Below, piece after piece: positions 11,766 to 21,740 of a stretch of 64,000 nt of DNA (the first letter of the stretch is position 1; each line of letters begins with the position of its first letter). The stretch covers positions 46,751,278-46,815,277 of the forward strand of contig NW_026262701.1 in assembly GCF_021869535.1 (NCBI RefSeq). Reading direction: 5' to 3'. This DNA comes from Mytilus californianus. Its lineage: Eukaryota > Mollusca > Bivalvia > Mytilida > Mytilidae. The position numbers were made by a program, and so were the translations under genes. Below the pieces are notes generated by a model that was not told the DNA's origin, made no database searches, and was given only the letters and a program-made list of their open reading frames with translations.

Positions 11766-12018
11766 ATTGGTATGAGTGCCAATGACACAACTCTCCATCC
11801 AAGTCACAATTTATAAAAAGTAAACCATTATAGGTCAAAGTATGGTCTTCAACATGGAGCCTTGGCTCACACCGAACAGCAAGCTATAAAGGGCCCATAA
11901 AATTACTAGTGTTAAACCATTCAAACGGGAAAAACAACTGTCTAATCTATATAAAAAACGAGAAACGAGAAAAACTTATCTGAAACAATAGTGTAACATC
12001 ACAACATAGAAATACACA
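11766..12018 (-). repeat. 3' tail of Penelope-like element, type 1
   Basis: This is the reverse complement of the 3' part of the element ending at 40719. Shared blocks include GTGCCAATGACACAACTCTC, GGTCTTCAACATGGAGCC, CAAGCTATAAAGGGCCC and CGAGAAACGAGAAA. A second match at the distal end (TGTAACATCACAACATAGAAA) shows an internal deletion. It is inserted in the left arm of the long-TIR element. Frames at 11555-11838 are accidental. Confidence 0.8.
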
Positions 12019-12073
12019 AGTATTGATACAGAAGGAATACTGAATTTATGGTGTCGCAATGAACGTTGTGATA

Positions 12074-12560
12074 GGCGTGCTTCAGCTAGCCCCTAGACAA
12101 AAATGTGTACTAGTTCAGTGATAATGGACGTCATACTAAACTCCGAAATATAACAATGAACTTAAATTAAAATCATACAAGACTAAAAAGGCCAGAGGCC
12201 CATGAATTGGGACAGGCGCACTAATGGACGGGCTGGGTTAAACATGTTTTGTGAGATCTCAACCCTCCCATATAACTCTAGCCAATGTAGAAAAAACAAA
12301 CACACAGCAATACGCACAGTAAAACCCACTTTACAAGAAGTCCAAGTCCTACGTCAGAATAGGAAACAAAAGAAACTAATAAAAATGACAATGATATATA
12401 AATTAACAAAGGACTACTAGCAGTTACTGACATGCCAGCTCCAGACCTCAATTAAACTAATTGAAAGATTATGTCTTCATCATATGAATATCAAGCACAA
12501 TCCCTTCCTGATGTATTTATTGCTAATTTGTTATCGTCCTAACATGCATGAAATATATGC
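12074..12560 (-). repeat. 3' tail of Penelope-like element, type 2
   Basis: It matches 30770-31130, 56150-56590 and 56815-57230. Common blocks include GTGTACTAGTTCAGTGA, AAGGCCAGAGGC, GGGACAGGCGCA, GAGATCTCAACC and CTGACATGCCAGCTCCAGAC. At 57290-57560 the same family joins the end of a reverse transcriptase ORF, which identifies it as the untranslated 3' tail. The extreme 3' end is missing here. The 72-codon frame at 12202 is accidental. Confidence 0.8.
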
Positions 12561-13086
12561 CACTGGCAACCAACAATCGATCATTTAAAATAGTTCGTAA
12601 ACATACAAATTACAAAGAAACTTAGGTTTCAACTGCCTCGGGAAAAGAAGCCCTTAGATGGATTTTGATATGGCCAAACACCTTTTCAATTGTTTCAGTT
12701 CTTATATTTACTTGACTTTCAAATGTTCAGTTTTCAGCGTTCTGTAGGTAAATGCTTTAATTAAAATTCCGCGTTTTACATTGTCCTTGTTTTTCGAGAG
12801 CAACATTGGTGTATGGCCAAAAATTAAAAATTCATCATGCAGACAGCGTGGCACTCTCTTTACACGCCCCATTCTGACTGGACTTTGCTGAAAGTTAATT
12901 GTCGTACGCAAACTTATAAATGCACAAATAACAAATACGGAACTATCCCTTAATACAAAAAAAATCCCGTTTCCTTTTATTTGCTATTTTAAAAAATTGG
13001 CGGATTGAGGACCCCTAATCGAGCTACGTATATGATAAATGCATATACTTTTTACAAGCATCAGTCCAAACGTTGTCTACAAAATA
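12561..13086. other. Interior of the long-TIR element, no gene seen
   Basis: The minus frame at 12708-12911 has no recognisable features. Nothing resembling a transposase was found. Confidence 0.4.
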
Positions 13087-13350
13087 ACCATTTAACTTCA
13101 AAAGTGGGGGTATGGTTGTTTTGTCGAGGTGAGAATTTTTTTTCGCGCTATACGCGAACAATTTTATTAAGTTTTTCAACGTAATTAATCAAATTATTTG
13201 GTTCATAAGTTAACACTATATGGCATGGGGAAAATCAGGATACAGAATATTTTTTTTGTCCTCTGCTTGTACAGAATATTTTTCCCCATCAAATTGGGGA
13301 TCATATATTTTTTTAGGAAAAAGACATACCACCATTTGAAGTTAAATGAT
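13087..13350. mobile_element. MITE, second copy of the 5493-5650 family
   Basis: The left end ACCATTTAACTTCAAAAG and the right end CATTTGAAGTTAAATGAT are inverted. The interior carries two ACAGAATATTTTT words. It is nested inside the long-TIR element. Confidence 0.6.
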
Positions 13351-13699
13351 CGTTCCCTGACTAGGCCCCCACCTTTTCAAATTCATTGATCCGCACCTGA
13401 AAAATGTACCATTATTGCGGGAGGTCAAATATAGTGTCACCTTAGTGACAATATTTACATTTCGGATTCCCAAATAGATAACCATTTATCGCTGATATAA
13501 ACTTTTAAAAATAATTTCAATTTTCAAAATGCCGACACCTACAAATCGATAGATGAGCGCTTAATGTACAGCGGCAACTATTACATAAGTATGCAGGCTG
13601 AAAATAATGTTAATGGTATACGTTTATATGATATGAATGTGTTCAGCTTTTACAAAACCAGAACGATGAGTTTGATGTTAACGTTTACTTTATTTGGCC

Positions 13700-13840
13700 T
13701 TTTTAATTTTATTTGACTGTAGTGGCCTTTTTAGCTTAGTTTGATTCGAGCGTCACTGATACGTCTTTTGTAGACGAAACGCGCGTCTGGCGCAAAAACA
13801 AAGTTTACATCCTAGTATCTATCTATGGTGAGGTTATGTA
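13700..13840 (+). repeat. Dispersed repeat monomer with conserved CGCGCGTCTGGCG core
   Basis: It contains GATTCGAGCGTCACTGAT, an 18-bp gap, GACGAAACGCGCGTCTGGCG and then CCTAGTATCTATC. Related monomers lie at 37640-38052, 45908-46345, 58575-58690 and 60600-61075. I recall this as a very abundant bivalve repeat; it is not coding. Confidence 0.65.
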
Positions 13841-13939
13841 GATACTTTATAACAGTATCCTGGCTCCAAGCTTCTAATATTTGGTCTTACTCTTAAATTC
13901 AGCGTAAAAAAGATATCAACAGCTACCCACATTCGAGGC

Positions 13940-14899
13940 TAGCACAACGTTCATTGAATTCATTTTTCCTACTGTACCAATACTTTGAACTAAAATCAAT
14001 GATACAAGGCAATATATGATCGTCATGCAATCGATGAAAAATGAAAACAAAACGTCAAAAAATAAATGATGGGCGCTTGGCAAACCACATAGTTCTGAAT
14101 TATTTATCTGAAACGCTATAAAGCTTATGTTAGAGATTTTCAAAACGTAAATCAACTTGTTTGATGCCGGTTTCAATAGGTTTACATTTTTCAATAGATG
14201 CAAAACCTTAAAATTTTCAGCATCTCATGTGATGTCCAATTTGTTTAAAAAACAACTTCTTTAGATTATTTATTTTGCACTTAAAATGATTTGCTACAAT
14301 TCGTGCTTTCTTTTCTAAGGTAAGAATCATCATAATCAGAGCCGTGCGTCTTGTTTTAAAATGCATTCTCTTTTTTTGAGAAATATTTATTTTGTTATCC
14401 AATTTTTAACCGCTTTCAACTGTCTGCCTCTGGTTTTATTTTATACATTAACTTTTAAGTAACAGTAACTGTTCACTTCATTTTGTTTCGCTTCGTTCCG
14501 CTTTTATTTCGTTTCGCAGTTTACATATATACTTCGTACTTTTTATTCCTAAATAAGAATGATTATAATCAGAACCGTGTTTACAGGTACCCCTCTTTTC
14601 GCCCCTTTTCTTTTTTTGATATCTTAATCAAAAATTGAAAAAATCAAACTTTCAAAAAGCGAAATAATCAAAACTGCATGTTAAGTTTAGTACTTTTAAA
14701 GTTTGATCAAATATCTAAACTATCAAATTTAAAAACGATATTTAGAATTTTAAAATTTTAATTATTTGGTGAAAATTTCAAAATTTCAAAACTTTTAAAT
14801 AATATGGAATTTTGATATTTTAAAACTTTGATCAGAATTCCAAAAATCTAAAATTTGAAAACTTTTCAAAACTGTGAATTGATAAGTGTTACACGGACC
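13940..14899 (-). repeat. Right inverted arm of the 3.87-kb element
   Basis: The reverse complement matches the left arm from the GGTCCGTG terminus inwards. An internal duplication carries a second copy of the ATAATCAGAGCCGTG block (about 14331 and 14560). The 95-codon minus frame at 13916 lies in this arm and shows no family features. Confidence 0.7.
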
Positions 14900-14905
14900 G
14901 TCTTG

Positions 14906-15246
14906 AAACGGAAATATTTCACAGCCTTTTCAAGTACGACTTTCGATTATTGACACTGTTTCATTTCCGTTGATCAATCACCAGAAGGCAGACGATTCAA
15001 GAGTATAAAGAATAGAAACTGTCTGATTTATTCTTCCCAGCTACTTTATATTTGCTAGATAAAATGAATTGTAATAGCATAATATTAAGTACTTGGACGA
15101 AAAATCAAAAATTACATCTGACAATGTTGACAAAAATCCGTAGACGTGAATGCGAAAAGACAAGTTCAGATAAGAAATTCTGTATCTTCTTCACGATAAG
15201 TTTCTAAGTTTATTCTAATTTAAAGAATTAAAATCATTTAATAAAA
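14906..15246. other. No gene seen
   Basis: Short AT-rich spacer between the long-TIR element and the next hairpin. Confidence 0.45.
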
Positions 15247-15391
15247 GTGTTATGAACTGGCTGTTTCTGTATTGGCTCTGTTATAGATTCTCGGTAAGCT
15301 GTATTGGCCCTCGACTCTTCGAGTCTCGGGTCCAATACAGCTAACCTCGAATATATAACAGGGCCAATACAGAAACAGCCAGTTAATAATA
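15247..15391. repeat. Long near-perfect hairpin
   Basis: AACTGGCTGTTTCTGTATTG at 15255 is the exact reverse complement of the right arm ending 15384. Inner blocks AGCTGTATTGG and CCAATACAGCT pair, and the centre is CCCTCGACTCTTCGAGTCTC. It is non-coding. Confidence 0.85.
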
Positions 15392-15734
15392 CTATATTAA
15401 CATGCACAAATAATTGCTTTGATAATCTGAGAGTCGTTTTTTCTTCTTATTATTATCCCCTCGTTTAATGTTCTTCACATTCTGCTATCTTGGCGTTGCC
15501 ACGGTAAGAAAAGTTAGACATCGTCTAGCCCAGCGCAAACCGTCCTCTAAATTATTCCCGTATTAATATATATTAATCGTTGGTTATATCCGTTTTTCAA
15601 TTAAATTGTTACCTTCGGGTTATCTTACTAAGTATCAATATGTATAACCGAGGAAACAAAAGCATGCGCGGTGTGTCCCTAGGTTTTCATATACGTTTCA
15701 ACTATATAATGACTCTAAACATTTCACATCGTTA

Positions 15735-15952
15735 TGACATGTTACTTTAATTATTCTTCCCTTAGTTTATTTTTTTTGTATTTTCATTGTATCATAGATC
15801 AAATTTATTTGTTCAGTGTATGTTCACTGGTGTTAATATGTCTTTTGATTGAGTTAAGTCATTTCAATTGATATTTTATAGTGTGTTTTTCTATGTTGTG
15901 ATGTTACACTATTGTTTCAGTGAAGGGTGAAGGTTTGGTACCATTAAAATAT
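15735..15952 (+). repeat. Middle part of Penelope-like 3' tail, type 1
   Basis: It matches 40190-40402, with shared blocks TTATTTGTTCAGTGTATGTTC, TATTTTATAGTGTGT and GTGATGTTACACTATTGTTTC and the end GAAGGTTTGGTACCATTAAAA. The distal 3' end is absent, so this copy is truncated at both ends. Confidence 0.8.
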
Positions 15953-15959
15953 CTTGATT

Positions 15960-17217
15960 ATAATATATTACATCATAATATTAGTCGTGACTAATTCACA
16001 GTTCATATATTGACATTAAATTTTTTCTCTCAGTATACATTTCACTTATACTGTTAACCATGATTATCAATATATCACATTCTTCACAAGAAAATATAGC
16101 ATCAAAATTATTTTCATTGCTAATTGAGTTAAAACAGGGGACAATATTAGAAATTTTACTAAACATTTTGATCGTAGGTTTAATTTATCAAGTTCTGTAC
16201 ATATTATGATAAAATCTAGTTAATCTTCCACCGCTTTGTGTGACAGACAGTAGGAAGTAGGAATAAAAGGGACAATGCAGTATAATAGTTCATGTCCAGT
16301 ACGCAATAAAAAAATGCTGTTTTTGTAATAGGCTGTCGACGTTGAATACATATGGATGTTGATTTAAAGAAAAATCATATTTTCTATTCTGTTGTTTTGG
16401 TTTTTTTTTGCGTTTGTGTGTGTATGTGTGTAATGAATTACAAACGATTTTTACATCGCCTATTTTGTTAACATATCGTCACATTTTGTCGCAAAACACG
16501 CTCCATGCATCTGTCAACTAGACCCTCTAACCGTGGCTTGGCCTATGAATACAGATTGTCGCAACTTCTCGAAAATGAATTGATGGAATTCCCAGAAACT
16601 TGCAGTGATAGATGGGACACCTGCTTATTTACTTTTAATCTTATTTATTACGGGGAGGGGTTTAATATACATACATGCACCAAAACAAAAGAATTGACTT
16701 TGCCATATTTAAAAATATTTATTGGAGGTGGTAGTTGACACAGGCGTCCCTTGGAAAACTCACATATTTCCTCCACAAAAAAAGACAAACGGATCTCTAT
16801 TTTGATATAATAATCATGACTAAATAATTCTTATCTTCCTGGTATTACTAGTACTGAAACAATTGCTTACCTATTCTCGAAAACCACATATCAGTAGTAA
16901 CTTACGATAATTGTGATGTCAAACATCAAGGAATACATCAAACCTCATTTATTTAATTGCAATGACCAAACGTTTTAAATAAATAAAAGTCATCGTCTCA
17001 CGCCAAAGAATATCACTCAGTATACGCGAATCGTTTTATATCTAAATAATAATTTTAAGGACTCAAACGCATATTCATTAATTAATTGTTTCGATATGAC
17101 GAAATATTTGCATTTAACCAGAGATGTCCCTGATTTAACACACCCAAAAGGTGCCTCTTAAATTTCGTCTAAATTCCCAGGGTTAACTGGCATTTTTTAT
17201 GAGATTAATAGAAAAAT
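15960..17217. other. No gene seen
   Basis: It contains a short GT-rich run (about 16411-16432). The 77-codon frame at 16505 has no recognisable domain. Confidence 0.45.
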
Positions 17218-17218
17218 A

Positions 17219-17345
17219 AGGAGATGTGGTATGATTGTCAATGAGACAACGATCCACTAGAGTTCAAATGAATGTAGGATATAAGCAATCAAGGGTAACC
17301 GTATGGCTTCAAGGCCGTATTTCATTCTGTTTTTGTTTCTACTTT
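17219..17345 (-). repeat. 3'-end fragment of Penelope-like tail, type 3
   Basis: It starts GATGTGGTATGATTGTCAAT followed by GAGACAACGATCCAC, as at 166 and 51630. Only the terminal ~125 bp are present. Confidence 0.6.
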
Positions 17346-18544
17346 GATGACGGTAAAGAATTTATATTTTTTCTTATACATTCCTCTTAAAACGAAAATA
17401 AAAAATGACCCCTGGTTCTAATTTACCTCATAAGTGTAATTGTAGATATCAATTTCTACTATACGCATCTGTCCTGGACATAGAATTTTGATAGCTCCTT
17501 AAATCTGGGAACATTATATCTAACAATATATATGTTCCTGCTTACATGACTGCGCTCTATTTTAATTTTGCTAAAATTAATAGATTTTAAAATTCTAAAA
17601 ACGCCCTCTCCATTGACGGTAACTTTTTTCACTTTAAATCTCATCTCCAATGTGAACACAGCTTGTGTTTCAGAAAACGTTTACTCATGCATCTCTAATT
17701 AATTATCTATTTGTGTAGGATATCATTCAATATCGATAAACACTTATCTCTATAGTAACTGCAAAACGCTAATGAATATTCATCAATTAATTACCTATTA
17801 CGCAGTTGCCATAGAAAAGAACAGTTGCATTCCGAAAAGACTTCCGGTGTTCCGAAAGACTACAGAGGTCGTCCAATATATACTGCGTGAACCCTCAGGG
17901 GTTCACACAATAAGTTTGATAACAGGATATTTCAAGTGAAAAATGTTGATGAAAATGATTCTGGTTGACATTGAAAAGAATAGTTGTTGTGTGTCAGTTG
18001 ACAAAGGTACGTAAGAAAATTAGTTTTTTTCAAATATTGCTTAACATAGACTAAACCATTAGGAACCATTCGATTGTATATCAACATTTATATTCAAACA
18101 AATAATATAAGTGTTGCTCGCCTAAAATAAAACGGACCCGACCGATGAGGTTTTTTTTCAAAATTGGAAAAAATACCTTGCCTATATGGGTATAGTTTGT
18201 ATTGGATTTGAGTAATTGCTGTCATTATCGAAACGGGAAAATAAACTTAACAATAATTACAGTATATACCTTTTAAGAGTAAATGAAATATATTAAAATG
18301 TATAGTTGCAACTCAAATATGAGGCTTTTTCATGGAGATAATTGATTACACATAGAAGAAAACAAATGCATGACAGCCAATTTAGCGCAAAAACAGTTTA
18401 ATTCCCTTTTGCATGTAATATATGTTTTAGGAAGAGTGACCCTTTTCATTTTTACGAGTGACATAAACCATAAACCACTTAGATGCATAATTTTTTTTTT
18501 ATTTGATATACAATAAGTTAATATTTTTGATATTTTTAGGTTTT
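17346..18544. other. No gene seen
   Basis: One 20-bp perfect hairpin (GTGAACCCTCAGGGGTTCAC, 17888-17907) is visible. No coding signal was found. Confidence 0.45.
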
Positions 18545-18640
18545 TTTTGTCTATTTTCTTTTTGGCCATAGTATTGTTTGTATCTTCGACTTATGGTGTT
18601 TGAATCCCCATCCCTTGGTATCTTCTCCCTCTTTTTCAAG
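18545..18640 (+). repeat. Fragment of dispersed repeat, type 4
   Basis: It carries TATCTTCGACTTATG, then CCTTGGTATCTTCTCCC. The same family is at 55090-55330 and 62655-62870 (minus). I recall the motif from bivalve 3'-UTR-like repeats. Short and diverged. Confidence 0.45.
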
Positions 18641-19034
18641 ATAAGAGCTCATATATTCATATCAACTTTCCGTGTAACTCACAGTTGATGTCTTTCAAAA
18701 CAATTTAATACACACAAAATGAAGGAGAATAATGTAATAATAAGAGCCGTCATTCAAACATTTGAGCAATAAGGGTTAGGTATTCTACAAACACTCATAG
18801 GAATAAGACATTTGGTATCGTCCAAAGTAAATGGTATGGTCCAAAACTTAGTATAAAACCTGATGCGCTGTCAGAAAAAGGGTCGCTTAATGAATAGTCA
18901 AGACGTCTAGAAGAAGCAAGAAGGTAATTATTTCATTTATAAAAGATTAAATAGATTCTGAATCAGAATCTATCTGCGTACCTGAATAAGGTTGCATGAG
19001 GATATTATAAGTGAAACATACGCACATGATAATA

Positions 19035-19205
19035 GGTGCATAGGCGACTGTGCGGTTATAGTGCACAGGTAAACAAGTGCACAAGTAAAGCATAAACCAG
19101 AGAGTGCACTGGTTAAGCAGTGCACAGGCGGAACAAGTCGGATAGCGGTGCACAGGATAGTTGTGCATAGGTAGAATACAGATTAGTTTTGGATAGTGCA
19201 TAGGT
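19035..19205 (+). promoter_or_regulatory. Cluster of GTGCAC(A/T)GG-type motifs in the LTR
   Basis: About eight copies of GTGCA(C/T)AGG or close variants occur in ~170 bp, at irregular 15-30-bp spacing and upstream of the TATA-like box. The same cluster is kept in the 3' LTR (about 25519-25690). Binding by a host factor is inference. Confidence 0.4.
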
Positions 19206-19290
19206 TAGCACTGATTGCTACGGACACATAAGGTCTGTGCAACACATTGCTGGTTGGTGACAGAGGCCAAATTAACGAGTTAAAGATCGA

Positions 19291-19298
19291 TATATAAG
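19291..19298 (+). promoter_or_regulatory. TATA-like box in the 5' LTR
   Basis: TATATAAG lies 75 bp before the LTR end. The corresponding 3' LTR sequence is TATCTAAG. The position fits a U3 core promoter. Confidence 0.45.
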
Positions 19299-19379
19299 AG
19301 AAGGTGTATCTTCCAATATCCAAGGGTAAACTCTGGTACGATACCCATAAGTCACTACACCGAGTACGTGACATAATTA

Positions 19380-19397
19380 TGGTGGCAGCGGTGGGAT
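19380..19397 (+). other. Primer-binding site complementary to tRNA-Leu
   Basis: TGGTGGCAGCGGTGGGAT lies 6 bp after the LTR. It is the reverse complement of the 3' end (with CCA) of animal tRNA-Leu of the AAG/UAG type, whose acceptor end reads ATCCCACCGCTGCCA. The 18-nt match appears complete. Confidence 0.85.
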
Positions 19398-19427
19398 ATT
19401 GGTAAGTGCACCGATAATTGAATAAAT

Positions 19428-21740
19428 ATGGATGATTTACAACAGCAAATAAGTACGCTAGAGGAAGAGGTTAAGCAAAGAAGGGAGAAGTTGAGACAAA
19501 CTCAAAACCCTTGGCTTTTGACACCACAACACTCTACCCCAAAAGAGCAACCTAGAAACCTGACGGATTCTGGTATTGTTCAGACAAGGCGCACGGATTT
19601 CGGCGATGTCACAGAGCGCACAGTCCAAACACAGCTTCAACGAGCTGATGATGCTCCAACATTGTTTGGACCTTACATAAGTGAGCAAGGCCCGGGAGTC
19701 CGTTCTAAGCAAGTGCAATACAACACAACTAGCGCCGCACCCTGTACCAGTAGCGGAGGTTCAGTCGAGATTTCTCCTATCGTAAGATATAACCAAAGGA
19801 ATGCAAGACAGGTTGTCAATAACCAGGAAAAAGTACACACGCCAGGAAAGAATACAAGGAGAGAAATCAGACTGGCCAATAATGATGGGTCTGGCGAATG
19901 GGTTGATTTTAAATCGCACTTTGATGCATGTGCCATCATCAATATTTGGAATGAATATGAAAAGGGGCTTTATCTTGACGATGCCCTTCGAGGGCACGCA
20001 CAGAGTGTATTCAGCGATTTACCAATTGACAAGAAAATGGATTATGAGACCTTAGTGAAATCATTAGAAGAGCGTTTTGCTCCTCCAAATCAGAACGAAC
20101 TATACAGAGTTCAGTTGAAGGAGAGACGCCAGCGCGCAAGTGAAACCTTGTCAGAACTAGAACAAACTATACGGCGATTAGTTAACAGAACATACCCACT
20201 AGCACCCATTAAAGTCAAAAAAACATTATCAAAGGATTATTTCTTAGATGCATTGCACGATAGTGAGATGAGGATAAAAATTAAACAATCCAGACCGCAT
20301 AACTTAAACGAAGCAATCTGTTTAGCTGTCGAACTTGAGTCGTTCTACAAAGCAGAGAAAAGACAAGATTTTGTAAAACCTCAAATGCGGGCTACGCATG
20401 TAGATACTAGTACACAAGAGGTATCTTCTAAGGACGATAAATTTACAGAAATGATGGACTTGTTTTCTAAGCAATTAGAATCACTTCGAATGGATTTAAA
20501 TGAATTCAAAAAGAGTGGACAAAGGAACTCTGCCGATCCGGAATGGAAAAGAAATCAGCAATGTTACAACTGCGGTAAATATGGACATTTTAAGCGAGAA
20601 TGTAGGCTACAAAAGCAAGGCGGCAATGAAAACGGTCAATACAGGAACCATGAGAATGGCTCCGCAAGGCCAGTACATTCTCAAACCAGAAAACAGCGGA
20701 TAAAACAAATCAAATTGAATGTCCAAAATAACTCTACGAAAGAAGCAGGGGCATATATAGACGTAGTTATGGGAAATATAAAGTCAAGTTTTCTAGTAGA
20801 CACAGGAGCCACTGTCACTCTTATATCAAATAAACTATTCAATAGTTTGAGAAAGGAAGAAATGCCAAAGCTCAATCAAGAGGTTCAAACTATTATGTCA
20901 GCAAACGGAACTGAACTAAACGTTGCGGGAAAAAAAGAATTTCACATTTGGATTGATCAAAAGGAATACCTATCAGAGGCAGTAGTAGCGGATCTTGCTA
21001 TAGAGGGTATACTTGGTTTAGATTTTCTCAGGGAAAATGGATGTCTGATTAATTTACAAGAAGAACATATGGTTTGCCATAACCAGAAGATACCGCTGAA
21101 CTTCACTGGACAGCTTGGTCGTTATAGAGTGTCAGTAGTTGAAGATACATGCATACAGCCAGGTACAGAAGCTTTGGTCCGAGGTCACATTAACGAATAT
21201 CCGTCAACAAAGAATGAAGTAGGCTTAGGAGTCATTGAACCCTGTGACAAATTCATAGCAAGGGACAACGCTTTAATGGCAAGAACTTTAGTGAAAGCCT
21301 CAGAAATCGTACCACTGCGCTTTATGAATGTTTCGAATGTAGTGAAGACAATTATAGCCGGGACAATTGTAGGAAATATAAGCCCTGTCAAGGACGTGAT
21401 AAGCGACAACAAAAATATTACTGTAAAACAAAATGATCCGGTCCTAAGTATTGAGTTACAAAAACGAGGAGTCGAAAATCTCCTAAATGAATACAAAGAT
21501 CTTTTTGCAGCATCCGACAGGCATTTAGGTAGAACTAACTTGGTGCGCCACACCATAAATACAGGAAATAATGCACCAGTAAAACAACCGCCTCGCCGCG
21601 CACCTATTTATATGCGAGAGGAAGTCGATAGGCATATCAATGATATGCTGGAACGCGGAGTAATTGAGCCAGCCGACGGTCCCTGGTCGTCTGGGATAGT
21701 ACTGGTAAAGAAAAAGGATGGTACTGCGCTTTTGCGTTGA
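19428..21740 (+). pseudogene. Gag, protease and start of reverse transcriptase (frame 1 of the retrotransposon polyprotein)
   Basis: A 770-codon frame from ATG 19428. Residues 1-25 form a coiled coil. Residues ~150-310 resemble the retrotransposon gag capsid region (for example YETLVKSLEERF). A CCHC knuckle CYNCGKYGHFKREC lies at residues 379-392, binding the RNA genome in this family. The aspartic protease motif DTGAT is at 458-462, with ILGLDFL further on. The RT N-terminus (GVIEPADGPWSSGIVLVKKK) precedes the end. The frame breaks at about 21720: from the same point the RT continues in the +1 frame, and the residues after KKKDGT are out of frame. This looks like an indel rather than a programmed shift, because it falls inside a conserved RT motif. 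Confidence 0.93.

Larger units (their letters stand above)
11029..14899. mobile_element. 3.87-kb element with very long inverted arms and 6-bp target duplication
   Basis: The two ends are inverted copies beginning GGTCCGTGTAACACTTATCA. The same hexamer GTCTTG lies directly outside each end (11023-11028 and 14900-14905). Inverted similarity is continuous for ~370 bp (11029-11402 against 14526-14899). It resumes further inward: 11480-11760 matches the reverse complement of 14000-14245, including GATTGCATGACGAT. The arms are therefore about 0.75-0.95 kb, interrupted on the left by inserted retroelement tails and on the right by an internal duplication. No transposase-like ORF is visible, so it is non-autonomous or a foldback element. 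The superfamily is unknown; a 6-bp duplication with long inverted repeats is reminiscent of Polinton/Maverick or Dada-type elements, but the termini do not prove either. Confidence 0.7.
18733..19373 (+). repeat. 5' LTR
   Basis: It begins TGTAATAATAAG and ends GAGTACGTGACA (TG...CA), matching 25218-25859 over its full length. It contains a TATATAAG box (19291-19298), a 21-nt palindrome around TAGATTCTGAATCAGAATCT (18953-18973) and a cluster of GTGCACAGG-like words (about 19035-19205). The minus-strand frames inside it are accidental. Confidence 0.95.

Noticed and set aside
18947..19374. Minus-strand frames in the LTRs (also 25432-25686) as genes
   Set aside because: They are antisense translations of the GTGCAC-rich LTR sequence and appear in both LTRs for that reason.
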